Assembly (NCBI GenBank): GCA_046348995.1
Contig: JAXMDB010000003.1
Span: forward strand, 1-64,000
Direction: 5' to 3'
Origin: JANNSX01 sp046348995
GTDB taxonomy: Bacteria; Pseudomonadota; Alphaproteobacteria; Rhizobiales; Hyphomicrobiaceae
Length of the DNA stretch: 64,000 bases
Shown here: positions 1 to 9,164 of the stretch, one piece after another
How the letters are laid out: each line of letters begins with the position of its first letter
Position numbering within the stretch: the stretch's first letter is position 1
Notes under the pieces: model-generated
Databases searched by the model: none
Seen by the model: the letters and a program-made list of their open reading frames with translations, nothing else
Told to the model about the DNA's origin: nothing
Program-made: the position numbers and the translations under genes

Positions 1-112
1 CACCGCGGCAAACGCAGCGCCGGTGGTGGTGGACTTCGCCGAAGGGCTCAGTCCACCCTACGCACGACGCACCAGGTGCGCCGTCCTCCCGCACGGGAAA
101 TAAGGGAGGAAC

Positions 113-514
113 CTACGCCTCCTCCTCGTCGCCCTCGATCGGGTTGTCGATGAAGGTGCCGACGTCGCCGTCCTCCTCCTCCTCGAGGAAGGTATCGGCC
201 TCGCCTTCGCCCTCGGCCTCGGCGTCCTCGCCTTCAATCTCGGGCACATCCTCGATGGAGACGATCTCCGGCAGCTCCTCGCCGCTGGCGACCGCTCCGG
301 CACCTGCGCCCGCTGCCGCGGCGACCCGCGCCGCCGGCACCACGACCTCCTCCTCCTCGTCCACCTGAGCGACGGCCCGGCGGCTCTCCCGCGTATCCTT
401 GGCTTGCACCGCACCGCAGGAGGGACAGGTGATCGGGCTGCGGTTGAGGTCGTAGAACCTCGTCTCGCAGGCTTGGCACGTGCGCTTCGTTCCGCGTGCC
501 GCTTTGGTCGACAT
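113..514 (-). CDS. FYDLN acid domain protein (TIGR02300-like)
   Basis: Predicted 133-residue cytoplasmic protein. The N-terminal third holds two CxxC pairs (CQAC and CPSC, about residues 13-33) flanking the FYDLN tetrad that names the family, so it should form a zinc ribbon. The remainder is Ala/Glu/Asp-rich and very acidic, ending in runs of Glu. No biochemical function is established for the family. It is divergent from aroA, a pairing common in alphaproteobacteria, which supports both the call and the start. Confident as a gene; role unknown. Confidence 0.9.
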   Translation of the reverse strand: MSTKAARGTKRTCQACETRFYDLNRSPITCPSCGAVQAKDTRESRRAVAQVDEEEEVVVPAARVAAAAGAGAGAVASGEELPEIVSIEDVPEIEGEDAEAEGEGEADTFLEEEEDGDVGTFIDNPIEGDEEEA

Positions 515-695
515 TCCGCTGATCCTTGCCTCAATAAGCCGAAATTTGGCGACCCGTCTGCCACGACGCCGCGGCCGATGTCAAAGGCCAATCGCAGCGG
601 TCCCCAAACGGACATGATCCGCGCGTTGACAGTGGCGGGAGCCGTCTGCTCAATGCCCGCCAGCAGCCGCCCGGCCGGGCCACGCGGAAAGCCAT
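515..695. promoter_or_regulatory. Divergent intergenic region with a possible aroA promoter
   Basis: This 181-bp gap separates the divergent FYDLN gene and aroA. A perfect TTGACA lies at 626-631, followed after 17 bases by a poor -10 (CTCAAT). The spacing fits a sigma-70 promoter for aroA, but the -10 matches only half the consensus, so this is tentative. Confidence 0.3.
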
Positions 696-2027
696 ATGCC
701 CCACGACCAGAAGACCCCTTTGACGTCGCACCGCTCGGGCGCTCTCCAGGGCCGCCTCAAGGTGCCCGGCGACAAGTCGATCTCACACCGGGCCCTGATC
801 TTCGGCGCGCTGGCGACCGGCGAGACGACGATCTTAGGCCTGCTGGAAGCCGGCGATGTGCTCGGCACGGCGCGGGTGCTCGGCGAGATGGGTGTTCCGA
901 TCGTCAAGCAAGGCGATGAGTGGCGGGTGCGCGGCCGGGGCACGGGCGGTCTGACGCAGCCGAAGGCCCCGCTCGATTTCGGCAACGCGGGCACCGGCAC
1001 GCGCCTCATGATGGGCGTGCTGACCGGCCATCATTTCAAGGCGACGCTGACGGGGGATGCCTCCTTGAGCCGCCGCCCGATGGGGCGCGTGCTGAAGCCG
1101 CTCCGGCAGATGGGTCTCGCCGTCGTCGAGGGCAAGGACGATCGCCTGCCGATGACCATCGAGGGGCCGCGCCGCGCCATTCCCATCACCTATACGCTCG
1201 ATGTGCCCTCCGCACAGGTGAAGTCGGCGATCCTGCTCGCGGGGCTCGGCGCGCCGGGCGAGACGACCGTCATCGAGCACGAGGCGACGCGCGATCACAC
1301 CGAGCGCATGCTCGCGCATTTCGGCGCCCCGCCGGCGGTCGTGCCGGAGGGCAAAGGCCAACGCATCACCGTCAAGGGCGATGCCGAGCTCAAGGGCTGT
1401 CACGTCAACGTCCCCGGCGATCCGAGCTCGGCCGCGTTTCTCGTCGCCGCCGCACTCATCGTGCCGGGCTCCGAGGTGACGATCGAGGGCGTTCTCGTCA
1501 ACCCGAGCCGCGTCGGCTTCTATCTGACGCTCCAGGAGATGGGCGCCGACCTGCAGCTGATGAACGAGCGCATCGAGGGCGGTGAGCCGGTCGCCGATAT
1601 TCGCGTCAGGCACTCGGCACTCGAGGGCGTCACGGTCCCGCCCGAGCGGGCGCCGAGCATGATCGACGAGTATCCGATGCTGGCAGCCCTTGCTGCCTAT
1701 GCGCACGGCGAGACGATCATGCAGGGGCTCGCCGAGCTGAAAGTCAAAGAGAGCGACCGGCTGGCGGCAACGGCGGCGGGCCTGGCTGCAAACAGTGTCG
1801 CGGCCAAAGTCGAGGGCGATACGCTGACCGTTGCGGGAACCGGCAAGGTGGCCGGCGGCGGCACGGTCGCGACCCACCTCGATCATCGCATCGCCATGGC
1901 CTTCCTGACGCTCGGCCTCGGCGCCGACAAGCCCGTGACCGTCGACGACACCGCCATGATCCAGACGAGCTTTCCCGAGTTTCTCGGCCTGATGCGCGGG
2001 CTCGGCGCGTCGTTCGAGTCCGCCTGA
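696..2027 (+). CDS. aroA: 3-phosphoshikimate 1-carboxyvinyltransferase (EPSP synthase)
   Basis: Cytoplasmic enzyme of the shikimate pathway; it transfers the enolpyruvyl group of phosphoenolpyruvate to shikimate 3-phosphate on the way to chorismate. The 443-residue length is normal. Visible motifs are GDKSISHR near residue 24 (substrate-binding lysine), NAGTGTR (about 95-101), the substrate-binding PSSAAF segment and ESDR near the C-terminus. It is followed after 14 bases by cmk, and then rpsA, the usual alphaproteobacterial order, so probably one transcription unit. Confidence 0.97.
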   Translation: MPHDQKTPLTSHRSGALQGRLKVPGDKSISHRALIFGALATGETTILGLLEAGDVLGTARVLGEMGVPIVKQGDEWRVRGRGTGGLTQPKAPLDFGNAGTGTRLMMGVLTGHHFKATLTGDASLSRRPMGRVLKPLRQMGLAVVEGKDDRLPMTIEGPRRAIPITYTLDVPSAQVKSAILLAGLGAPGETTVIEHEATRDHTERMLAHFGAPPAVVPEGKGQRITVKGDAELKGCHVNVPGDPSSAAFLVAAALIVPGSEVTIEGVLVNPSRVGFYLTLQEMGADLQLMNERIEGGEPVADIRVRHSALEGVTVPPERAPSMIDEYPMLAALAAYAHGETIMQGLAELKVKESDRLAATAAGLAANSVAAKVEGDTLTVAGTGKVAGGGTVATHLDHRIAMAFLTLGLGADKPVTVDDTAMIQTSFPEFLGLMRGLGASFESA

Positions 2028-2041
2028 CGCGGGAGACATTC

Positions 2042-2683
2042 ATGCGGATCGCTGTCGACGGGCCGGCTGCGTCCGGCAAGGGCACGCTCGCCAAGCGGAT
2101 CGCCGCGCATTTCGGCCTCCACCATCTCGACACCGGCCTGCTCTATCGGGCCGTCGCCCGCGACGTCTTGGCTGGCGGCCACAAGCTCGACGACACGAGC
2201 GCCGCTCTCGCCGCCGCCCGGGCGCTCGACCACACGACACTCGATGATCCTCGTCTGCGCGAGCGGGAGGCCGGAGAGGCGGCCTCGATCGTCGCCCGCA
2301 TTCCGGAGGTCCGGCAGGCGCTGCTCGAGTATCAGCGCGCCTTCGCCGCGAAACCGCCCGGCGCCGTGCTCGACGGCCGCGACATCGGCACCGTCGTGAT
2401 GCCGGACGCCGACGTTAAGATTTTCGTCACCGCGTCCAGCGAGGAGCGCGCGCGGCGCCGCTGGAAGGAGCTCGAGCGCTCCGGCGCGGAGGTTAAATTC
2501 AGCCAGATTCACGAGGACATCCGCACCCGCGACCGCCGGGATCGCGACCGCTCGGTCGCCCCGCTCGTCGCGGCAGAAGACGCGATCTTGCTCGATACCA
2601 CCGATTTGGATATAGAAGGCGCGTTCAGAGCCGCCGTGCATCTGATCGCAGAGAAGACCGGAAAGACGGGGCGCACTCCCTAG
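2042..2683 (+). CDS. cmk: (d)CMP kinase
   Basis: Phosphorylates CMP and dCMP with ATP. The 213-residue protein opens with the P-loop GPAASGKGT (about residues 6-14) and has the nucleotide-binding segments LDTGLLYRAVA and LDGRDIGTVV, then the lid RRDRDRS, all typical of cytidylate kinases. The start at 2042 follows a GGGAGACATTC stretch that can act as ribosome binding site. It sits between aroA and rpsA as in most proteobacteria. Confidence 0.96.
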   Translation: MRIAVDGPAASGKGTLAKRIAAHFGLHHLDTGLLYRAVARDVLAGGHKLDDTSAALAAARALDHTTLDDPRLREREAGEAASIVARIPEVRQALLEYQRAFAAKPPGAVLDGRDIGTVVMPDADVKIFVTASSEERARRRWKELERSGAEVKFSQIHEDIRTRDRRDRDRSVAPLVAAEDAILLDTTDLDIEGAFRAAVHLIAEKTGKTGRTP

Positions 2684-2900
2684 CGGGTGGGCCCCATTGC
2701 GCTTTCCGGCGAGGCCCCGGGGTTCGCAATCCCGAGACTCGGGCAGGGCGGCATCGCTAACCCACGCCAAGGCTATGGGGTGCGGCGTCATCGAGGCAGC
2801 GGCTGACTGGCCGTTGCGGCCTCCTGACGATCGTATTTCAGAAAAGCCGAAGCGTCTCAACGCAACGCGACGTGTCTAGACACCGCGAAGAGGAGACTTG

Positions 2901-4631
2901 ATGAGCGCCAACGTAGCGGCATCTGCTAAAGAGATGAACCCATCCCGCGATGACTTCGCGGCCCTGCTGGACGAAGCCTTCCCGACCGACAACCTCATGG
3001 AAGGCATGGTGGTCAAGGGCACCATCGTCGCCATCGAGAAAGATCTGGCGCTGATCGACGTCGGCCTGAAGATGGAAGGCCGCGTTCCCGTCAAAGAATT
3101 CAACGGCCCCGGCAAGCCTGACGTCAAGGTCGGCGACACCGTCGAGGTCTATCTGGAGCGCGTCGAGAACGCGCTCGGCGAAGCGGTTCTCTCGCGCGAC
3201 AAGGCGCGCCGCGAGGAGAGCTGGGTCCGCCTCGAGGAGAAGTTCAACGCCAACGAGAAGGTGACGGGCGTCATCTTCAACAAGGTCAAGGGTGGCTTCA
3301 CCGTCGATCTCGACGGCGCCGTCGCCTTCCTGCCGGGCAGCCAGGTCGACATCCGTCCGATCCGCGACATCGGCCCGCTGATGCACCAGCAGCAGCCCTT
3401 CCAGATCCTCAAGATGGATCGCCGTCGCGGCAACATCGTCGTCTCCCGCCGCTCGGTTCTCGAAGAGACGCGCGCCGAGCAACGCTCGGAGATCGTCGCC
3501 AAGCTCGAGGAAGGCCAGATCATCGACGGCGTCGTCAAGAACATCACCGACTACGGTGCGTTCATCGATCTGGGCGGCATCGACGGCCTGCTGCACGTCA
3601 CCGACATGGCCTGGCGCCGCGTCAGCCACCCTTCAGAGATCGTCAATGTGGGTGACACCGTGAAGGTGCAGATCATCCGCATCAATCCGGAGACCCAGCG
3701 CATCAGCCTCGGCATGAAGCAGCTCGAGGCGGATCCGTGGGCGGGCATCGCCGCAAAGTATCCGGTCGGCGCGCGCTTCAAGGGCAAGGTCACGAACATC
3801 GCCGACTACGGTGCGTTCGTCGAGCTCGAGCCCGGCGTCGAGGGCCTGATCCACGTGTCCGAAATGAGCTGGACCAAGAAGAACGTCCATCCCGGCAAGA
3901 TCGTCTCGACGAGCCAGGAGGTCGAGGTCCAGGTGCTCGAGGTCGATCCGCAGAAGCGGCGTATCTCGCTCGGTCTCAAGCAGACCCAGGCCAATCCGTG
4001 GGATGCGTTCCTCACCTCGCATCCGAAGGGCTCGGCCATCGAAGGCCAGGTCCGCAACATCACCGAGTTCGGACTGTTCATCGGTCTCGACACCGGCATC
4101 GACGGCATGGTCCATCTCTCGGATCTGTCGTGGAACCAGCCGGGCGAAGAAGCCATCAAGGCCTTCAAGAAGGGCGACAACGTCAAGGCCATGGTGCTCG
4201 ACGTCGACGCCGAGAAGGAGCGTATCAGCCTCGGCGTGAAGCAGCTCGAGGGCGACCCCTTCGAGAACGTCGCCGGCCTGAAGAAGGGCCAGACGGTCAC
4301 CTGCGAGGTCATTGCGGTGCAGGAGAACGGCCTGGAAGTGAAGATCGCCGACAGCGACATGACGGCGTTCATCAAGCGCGGCGATCTCTCGCGCGAGCGG
4401 TCCGAGCAGCGGCCCGAGCGCTTCGTCGTCGGCACGAAGGTCGATGCCGCCGTGACGCAGATCGACAAGACGGCCCGCCGGGTCAATCTGTCGATCAAGG
4501 CGCTCGAGATCGCGGAAGAGAAGGAGGCCGTGGCGCAGTACGGCTCGTCCGACTCGGGCGCGTCGCTCGGCGACATCCTCGGCGCCGCGCTCCGCAAGAA
4601 GGGCTCCGGCGACGAGACGAGCGCCGACTGA
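2901..4631 (+). CDS. rpsA: 30S ribosomal protein S1
   Basis: Binds mRNA leaders on the 30S subunit during initiation. The 576-residue protein consists of successive S1/OB-fold domains; the repeated VKGxVxNIxxYGAFVxL ... GLxHVSxMSW ... RISLGxKQ pattern is clear from about residue 190 to 540, with two less regular domains before it. The ATG at 2901 is preferred over the TTG at 2898 because AGAGGAG lies upstream with good spacing. A strong intrinsic terminator follows at 4654. Confidence 0.97.
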   Translation: MSANVAASAKEMNPSRDDFAALLDEAFPTDNLMEGMVVKGTIVAIEKDLALIDVGLKMEGRVPVKEFNGPGKPDVKVGDTVEVYLERVENALGEAVLSRDKARREESWVRLEEKFNANEKVTGVIFNKVKGGFTVDLDGAVAFLPGSQVDIRPIRDIGPLMHQQQPFQILKMDRRRGNIVVSRRSVLEETRAEQRSEIVAKLEEGQIIDGVVKNITDYGAFIDLGGIDGLLHVTDMAWRRVSHPSEIVNVGDTVKVQIIRINPETQRISLGMKQLEADPWAGIAAKYPVGARFKGKVTNIADYGAFVELEPGVEGLIHVSEMSWTKKNVHPGKIVSTSQEVEVQVLEVDPQKRRISLGLKQTQANPWDAFLTSHPKGSAIEGQVRNITEFGLFIGLDTGIDGMVHLSDLSWNQPGEEAIKAFKKGDNVKAMVLDVDAEKERISLGVKQLEGDPFENVAGLKKGQTVTCEVIAVQENGLEVKIADSDMTAFIKRGDLSRERSEQRPERFVVGTKVDAAVTQIDKTARRVNLSIKALEIAEEKEAVAQYGSSDSGASLGDILGAALRKKGSGDETSAD

Positions 4632-4653
4632 GGCTTAAGACGCAGATCGAGAC

Positions 4654-4685
4654 AAAGGCCCGCGCCGCTTGCGCGGGCCTTTTTC
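4654..4685 (+). terminator. Rho-independent terminator of rpsA
   Basis: AAAGGCCCGCGC (4654-4665) pairs perfectly with GCGCGGGCCTTT beginning at 4671 around the 5-base loop CGCTT, and the stem runs into five T residues. It begins 22 bases after the rpsA stop codon. Confidence 0.92.
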
Positions 4686-4738
4686 ATTAGGCAATGTCGG
4701 TCGCGTATTTCAGGTGCTCGACACGAGATCCAACCTCA

Positions 4739-4771
4739 GCCGGCCTTCTCCCGCGCGGGGAGAAGGCCGGC
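4739..4771. repeat. Intergenic palindrome, 14-bp perfect stem
   Basis: GCCGGCCTTCTCCC (4739-4752) and its exact complement (4758-4771) enclose the loop GCGCG, between rpsA and sppA. The CTCCCC-loop-GGGGAG core resembles the dispersed palindromes at about 6740, 9200 and 33470, so it is probably a member of the same repeat class rather than a gene-specific signal. Confidence 0.7.
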
Positions 4772-4841
4772 CTCGGAGGGAGTGAGCGAGATGACGATTT
4801 TGAGCCGGCGCGTAGAAGCCGTGCGCTTTGCGAGGTAAGTC

Positions 4842-5810
4842 ATGAGCATGGATCTCGACGGTGCGCTCGAGCGGCGACGGCTGAGGCGGCGGCTTTCGGT
4901 CTGGCGGATCGGCGCCGTGCTCCTAGGCCTCGTCGCCATCCTGGCGCTCATCGCGCGCGCTGGCGGCGAGGACGGCTTGGGCGGCTCCGACCAGATCGCC
5001 CGCGTCGCAATCGAGGGCCTCATCACCGACGACCGCAAGCAGATCGAGCTCCTCGAAAAGCTCGGCGAGTCCGATCGCGTGAAGGCCGTGATCCTCGCCG
5101 TGAACAGTCCCGGCGGTACGACGACAGGTGGCGAGTCCCTCTACGAGGCGATCACCGCGCTCAAGGCCAAGAAGCCCGTGATCGCCGTCTGCGGCACGAT
5201 GGCGACCTCGGCCGCCTACATGATCTCGCTCGCCACCGACCGGATCGTCGCCCGCGGCAACACGATCACGGGCTCGGTCGGCGTCATTTTCCAGTTCCCG
5301 GAGGTCTCGGGGCTGCTCGATAAGCTCGGCGTCAAGATGTACGAGATCAAGAGCGGACCTTTGAAGGCGAACCCCTCACCCTTCCAGCCGCCGGACGCGG
5401 CAGGCCTGGCCCTCGCCGAGGAGATGGTGAAAGAAAGCCAGCAGTGGTTCAACGCGCTCGTCGCCGACCGGCGCAAGATCAGCCCCTCTGCCGTGCCCGG
5501 TTTGACCGATGGCCGCATCTATTCCGGCCGGCAGGCGCTGACGCTCAAGCTCATCGACGAGATCGGCGGGGAAAAGGAAGCGCTCGCCTGGCTCGCCGCC
5601 TCCAAAGGCATCGACGCCGAGCTCAAGGTCGTCGACTGGAAGCCCAAATCGGAGTCGGGCTGGGACTTTTTCGGCAGCCGCGACAGCTTCGCCGATCGGC
5701 TGGCCGCACTCGCTGGTCTCGACCTTGCAACCCGTCTCGACAAAAACAGTGTGATACAAGCCCTGCAACTTGACGGTTTATTGTCCCTCTGGCACGGTCC
5801 CGAGAATTAG
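4842..5810 (+). CDS. sppA: Signal peptide peptidase SppA (family S49)
   Basis: Membrane-bound serine protease that degrades cleaved signal peptides. The 322-residue protein has one N-terminal membrane segment (about residues 21-40) and a single S49 domain, the short form of the family. The Ser-Lys dyad is readable as Ser123 in the TMATSAAY segment and Lys175 in IKSGPLKA; their 52-residue spacing matches the Bacillus enzyme. The start has GAGG seven bases upstream. It lies between rpsA and ihfB. Confidence 0.93.
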   Translation: MSMDLDGALERRRLRRRLSVWRIGAVLLGLVAILALIARAGGEDGLGGSDQIARVAIEGLITDDRKQIELLEKLGESDRVKAVILAVNSPGGTTTGGESLYEAITALKAKKPVIAVCGTMATSAAYMISLATDRIVARGNTITGSVGVIFQFPEVSGLLDKLGVKMYEIKSGPLKANPSPFQPPDAAGLALAEEMVKESQQWFNALVADRRKISPSAVPGLTDGRIYSGRQALTLKLIDEIGGEKEALAWLAASKGIDAELKVVDWKPKSESGWDFFGSRDSFADRLAALAGLDLATRLDKNSVIQALQLDGLLSLWHGPEN

Positions 5811-5847
5811 CATGGCATAACAAGCACATCGCTAGGGAGCGGCGGGG

Positions 5848-6231
5848 ATGATAAAGTCGGAGTTGATCCAGAAGCTCGCCTATGACCATCCGCACCTGTT
5901 TCATAAGGACGTGGAGCGGATCGTCAACGTCGTGTTCGACGAGATCATCGCCGCGATGGCACGCGGCGACCGGGTGGAGCTCAGAGGCTTCGGCGCGTTC
6001 TCGGTCAAGCACCGCGCGCCGCGGACCGCGCGCAACCCCCGTACCGGCAAGCCCGTGACGGTCAAAGAGAAATTCGTCCCCTTCTTCAAAACCGGCAAGG
6101 ATCTGCGGGAGCGTTTGAACCGGCCGGTGCCGGCGCCGGGCGTGCAGGCGGCCCCCGCCGTCGCCGCGACGCCCAAGCGGGCCGCCGGCCGCCGCCGCAC
6201 CACCGAAGCGGCCGCTCAGCGCTCGAGATGA
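5848..6231 (+). CDS. ihfB: Integration host factor subunit beta
   Basis: DNA-bending protein, partner of IHF-alpha. Residues 1-95 form a complete HU/IHF domain, beginning MIKSELIQKL and including the GFGAF turn and the minor-groove arm ARNPRTGKPV. The 127-residue length exceeds the usual 95-100 because of an Ala/Pro/Arg-rich tail (about residues 97-127), which may add non-specific DNA contact. A LapA-domain gene follows 15 bases later, probably in one transcript. Confidence 0.94.
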   Translation: MIKSELIQKLAYDHPHLFHKDVERIVNVVFDEIIAAMARGDRVELRGFGAFSVKHRAPRTARNPRTGKPVTVKEKFVPFFKTGKDLRERLNRPVPAPGVQAAPAVAATPKRAAGRRRTTEAAAQRSR

Positions 6232-6246
6232 GGATCAGGATAGGCC

Positions 6247-6594
6247 GTGCGTAGATTTTTCTGGCTGCTCCTCGCCATCGTCACCGCTCTCCTCATCGTG
6301 CCGTTCGGCTTGGCCAATCGGGCGCCGGTTCTCGTGTCGCTCGATCCCTTCGGCCGCGCGACCTCCGCAATGTCCGTCGAGGCACCGCTGTCTCTCGTCC
6401 TGTTCCTTGTTTTCATGGCCGGGCTCCTCGCCGGTGGCGCCGCCATGTGGCTGTCGCAGAGCAAATGGCGCCGCACCGCGCGGGTCCGCACCCGCGAAGC
6501 CTTCCGCTGGCGTCACGAGGCGACCCGGCTCACGAGAGAGCGTGACACCGGCGCCGAGAAGGCGCTCGGCGCATCGGGGCGCAAGGCGGCTTAG
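6247..6594 (+). CDS. LapA-domain (DUF1049) membrane protein
   Basis: Small inner-membrane protein of 115 residues with a GTG start. Two membrane segments are visible, residues 3-21 and about 42-64, followed by a basic cytoplasmic tail. The pattern FGLANRAPVLVSLDPF between the segments is typical of the LapA/DUF1049 family, which in enteric bacteria acts in lipopolysaccharide-assembly regulation. It lies 15 bases after ihfB, a frequent neighbour. Family assignment is good; the role here is inferred. Confidence 0.8.
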   Translation: MRRFFWLLLAIVTALLIVPFGLANRAPVLVSLDPFGRATSAMSVEAPLSLVLFLVFMAGLLAGGAAMWLSQSKWRRTARVRTREAFRWRHEATRLTRERDTGAEKALGASGRKAA

Positions 6595-7021
6595 GAAGCG
6601 GCCGGACGCTGGCGCCCTTCCCTTTACTTTGTTTGCGCATCCCGACACGACCGCTCATAGCCGCGAGCGCTCGCCACGATCGCATCGCTGAGCGATAATG
6701 AACGAGAAATGTTGACGCGCCCCGAAAGAGCCACCCCCCACCCCAACCCTCCCCACGAGGGGGAGGGGGAACATGCTCCGTGCATCCCTTACGGTAAGCC
6801 CGTTACAGACCGGCTGGCTGTCTCACGCCCCGCTGCATCGGCCCGCGACCGCGACTGCGTTCGCCGTCACACGGTTCGACAATCCGAAGACTGTCACTCC
6901 AACGTCCCCTCCCCCTTGTGGGGAGGGACAGGGTGGGGGGCGCGGCATCGGGGAGCTATGCCGTTACGATACTTATGCATGCGCCCGGCGAGGCAAGCTC
7001 AACTCAGTCATCGGAGCGAGC
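6595..7021. repeat. Gene-free stretch with two C/G-run palindromic repeats
   Basis: No credible gene lies between the LapA gene and trpF. Two related G/C-run repeats face each other: one at about 6732-6768 (CCCACCCCAACCCTCCCC, then a GGGGGAGGGG arm) and an inverted copy at about 6900-6945 ending ACAGGGTGGGGGG. The same unit recurs at 33448-33487. They are dispersed intergenic repeats. No promoter stands out; trpF translation must start after them. Confidence 0.6.
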
Positions 7022-7672
7022 ATGCCCACTGACGTCAAAATCTGCGGCTTGAAGACCGAGGCAACGCTGATTGCGGCGCTGGAAGCGGGGGCGGATTACA
7101 TCGGGCTCAACTTCTATCCGAACACGCCGCGCCGGGTGGACGTCGCAACCGCTGCCAAGCTTGCGGCGATCATGCGTGGCCGGGCCAAGATCGTGGCACT
7201 GGTGGTCGACGCGGACGACGCCCTGATCCGGGAGATCGCCTCGGCCGTCTCGCCAAATCTTTTCCAATTGCACGGCAAGGAGACGCCGGAGCGGGTCGCT
7301 GCCATCACAGCCTTGACCGGCATCCCCGTCATGAAGGCGATCTCGGTGCGGACAGCCGAGGATGCCACGCGCGCGCTCGCCTATTCCGAAGCCGCCGATC
7401 TCATCCTGTTCGACGCAAAGCCCCCCGAGGGCATGAAAGGCGTCATGCCTGGCGGCAATGGTGTTGCCTTCGACTGGCGCGCCCTGCTTGGCGTCAAGGA
7501 CAAGGTCCGCTACATGCTCTCGGGCGGTCTCACGCCGGAGAACGTGGCCGAAGCGATCCGGCTGACAGGGGCGACGGCGGTGGACGTCTCCTCGGGCGTC
7601 GAAAGCGCGCCGGGCGAGAAGGACGCGGATAAAATCAGACGCTTCATCGCGGCGGCAAAGTCCGCCGGCTGA
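7022..7672 (+). CDS. trpF: Phosphoribosylanthranilate isomerase
   Basis: Converts N-(5-phosphoribosyl)anthranilate to CdRP in tryptophan synthesis. The start at 7022 is chosen because the protein then opens MPTDVKICGLKT, with the catalytic cysteine in the KICG motif; a longer in-frame reading would run back through the repeat region. The (beta/alpha)8 features include GLNFYPNTPRRV, QLHG, FDAKPP with the general-acid aspartate, and the phosphate-binding LSGGLTPENV. Length 216 residues. trpB follows after 24 bases. Confidence 0.95.
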   Translation: MPTDVKICGLKTEATLIAALEAGADYIGLNFYPNTPRRVDVATAAKLAAIMRGRAKIVALVVDADDALIREIASAVSPNLFQLHGKETPERVAAITALTGIPVMKAISVRTAEDATRALAYSEAADLILFDAKPPEGMKGVMPGGNGVAFDWRALLGVKDKVRYMLSGGLTPENVAEAIRLTGATAVDVSSGVESAPGEKDADKIRRFIAAAKSAG

Positions 7673-7696
7673 ATCTCAAGAGAAGGCGATACGGAC

Positions 7697-8923
7697 ATGG
7701 CGACGGCCCAGGCGAAAGCCAACACGATGCGCTCCGGTCCCGATGACCGTGGCTTCTTCGGTTTGTACGGCGGCCGGTTCGTCGCTGAAACGCTGATGCC
7801 GCTGATCCTCGAGCTCGAGAAGGCCTACGAGGCGGCGAAGCGCGATCCGGCTTTCGCGAAAGAGCTGGCGCACCTGCAAACGCACTACACCGGCCGGCCC
7901 TCGCCGCTCTATTTCGCCGAGCGGCTGACGGAGCACCTCGGTGGCGCAAAGATCTACTTCAAGCGCGACGAGCTCAATCACACGGGCAGCCACAAGATCA
8001 ACAACTGCCTCGGGCAAATCCTGCTTGCGCGCCGCATGGGCAAGAAGCGCATCATCGCCGAAACGGGCGCAGGACAGCACGGCGTCGCGGTCGCAACGGT
8101 GGCGGCAAAGTTCAATCTCCCCTGCGTCGTCTACATGGGCGCCACCGACATCGAGCGGCAATCGCCGAACGTCGTCCGCATGCATCTGCTCGGCGCCGAG
8201 GTTCGCCCCGCGACCTCCGGCAACGCGACGCTCAAAGACGCCATGAACGAGGCGCTCCGCGACTGGGTCGCCAACGTCGAGGACACCTACTACATCATCG
8301 GCACGGTGGCGGGTCCGCATCCCTATCCGGCGATGGTGCGCGACTTCCAGTCGGTGATCGGCAACGAGGTCCGCGACCAGATGACGGCGGCGGAAGGCCG
8401 GCTGCCGGACAGCCTCGTCGCCTGCATCGGCGGCGGCTCGAATGCGATGGGCCTGTTCCATCCCTTCCTCGACGACAAGTCGGTCGCGATCTACGGCGTC
8501 GAAGCCGGCGGCCACGGTCTCGAGGTGCCGAATGGCCATGCGGCCTCGATGAACGGCGGCCGCCCCGGCGTGCTGCATGGCAACCGCACCTATTTGTTGC
8601 AGGACGACGACGGACAGATCCTCGAAGGCCATTCGATCTCGGCCGGCCTCGACTATCCGGGCGTCGGGCCGGAGCATTCGTGGCTGAAGGATTCCGGCCG
8701 CGTGACCTATGTGTCGGCGACGGACAAGGAGGCGCTCGACGCCTTCCAGCTTTGCGCGCGCCTGGAGGGCATCATCCCGGCGCTCGAGCCGGCGCATGCG
8801 CTGGCCTATGTGAGGAAGCTCGCGCCCAAGCTCGCCAAGGACAATCTCCTCGTCATGAACATGTGCGGCCGCGGCGACAAGGACGTGTTCAGCGTGGCGA
8901 AGCATCTGGGGATGAAGATTTAA
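7697..8923 (+). CDS. trpB: Tryptophan synthase beta chain
   Basis: PLP enzyme joining indole and serine. At 408 residues it is full length. The PLP lysine is in HTGSHKINN (about residue 99), the catalytic glutamate in AETGAGQHG, and the phosphate cup is GGGSNAMG. In many alphaproteobacteria trpA follows immediately; here trpA is more than 1 kb away, behind repeated DNA, so coupling of the two subunits at the transcript level may be disturbed. Confidence 0.97.
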   Translation: MATAQAKANTMRSGPDDRGFFGLYGGRFVAETLMPLILELEKAYEAAKRDPAFAKELAHLQTHYTGRPSPLYFAERLTEHLGGAKIYFKRDELNHTGSHKINNCLGQILLARRMGKKRIIAETGAGQHGVAVATVAAKFNLPCVVYMGATDIERQSPNVVRMHLLGAEVRPATSGNATLKDAMNEALRDWVANVEDTYYIIGTVAGPHPYPAMVRDFQSVIGNEVRDQMTAAEGRLPDSLVACIGGGSNAMGLFHPFLDDKSVAIYGVEAGGHGLEVPNGHAASMNGGRPGVLHGNRTYLLQDDDGQILEGHSISAGLDYPGVGPEHSWLKDSGRVTYVSATDKEALDAFQLCARLEGIIPALEPAHALAYVRKLAPKLAKDNLLVMNMCGRGDKDVFSVAKHLGMKI

Positions 8924-8946
8924 CGGCACGTGGCAGCGCTGTAGGA

Positions 8947-8962
8947 GCGACCGGCCGGTCGC
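8947..8962. repeat. Palindrome of the GGTCGCC family (copy 1)
   Basis: GCGACCGGCCGGTCGC is a perfect 16-bp palindrome just after trpB. Further copies of the family, preceded or followed by CGTAGG or CCTACG, occur at 44900 and at 50489 and 50534. Confidence 0.65.
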
Positions 8963-9024
8963 CCAAGTTGTCCACGTGCGGATCAAGCGTGGAGAGAGCG
9001 CAGCGCGCGATCGTGCATGGCCTG

Positions 9025-9124
9025 CGTAGGGCGGGTTGAGCGAACGCGAAGCCCGCCGCCGTGTGAACAGTCCGCGATATGGCGGGCTTCCCCCGGATCA
9101 AGTCCGGGGTCAACCCGCCCTACG
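9025..9124. repeat. 100-bp element with 15-bp perfect terminal inverted repeats
   Basis: CGTAGGGCGGGTTGA (9025-9039) is exactly repeated in inverted orientation at 9110-9124. The interior holds nested complementary stretches, including CCCCGGATCAAGTCCGGGG near 9091-9109. It is MITE-like in form but codes for nothing. The ends resemble those of the repeat at 11955 (CGTAGGTTGGGTTAG). Confidence 0.65.
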
Positions 9125-9164
9125 GTTTCTCGCTCGCCGCGCGAGGCTGACGAGGTGGCGGGCG

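Noticed and set aside
834..2039. Long antisense reading frame (401 codons) opposite aroA
   Set aside because: Arises from GC-rich codon use of aroA; contains no family motif, and the sense strand has a clear enzyme.
7676..8986. 436-codon frame opposite trpB
   Set aside because: His/Arg/Asp-rich composition of a third-position shadow; the sense strand encodes complete TrpB.
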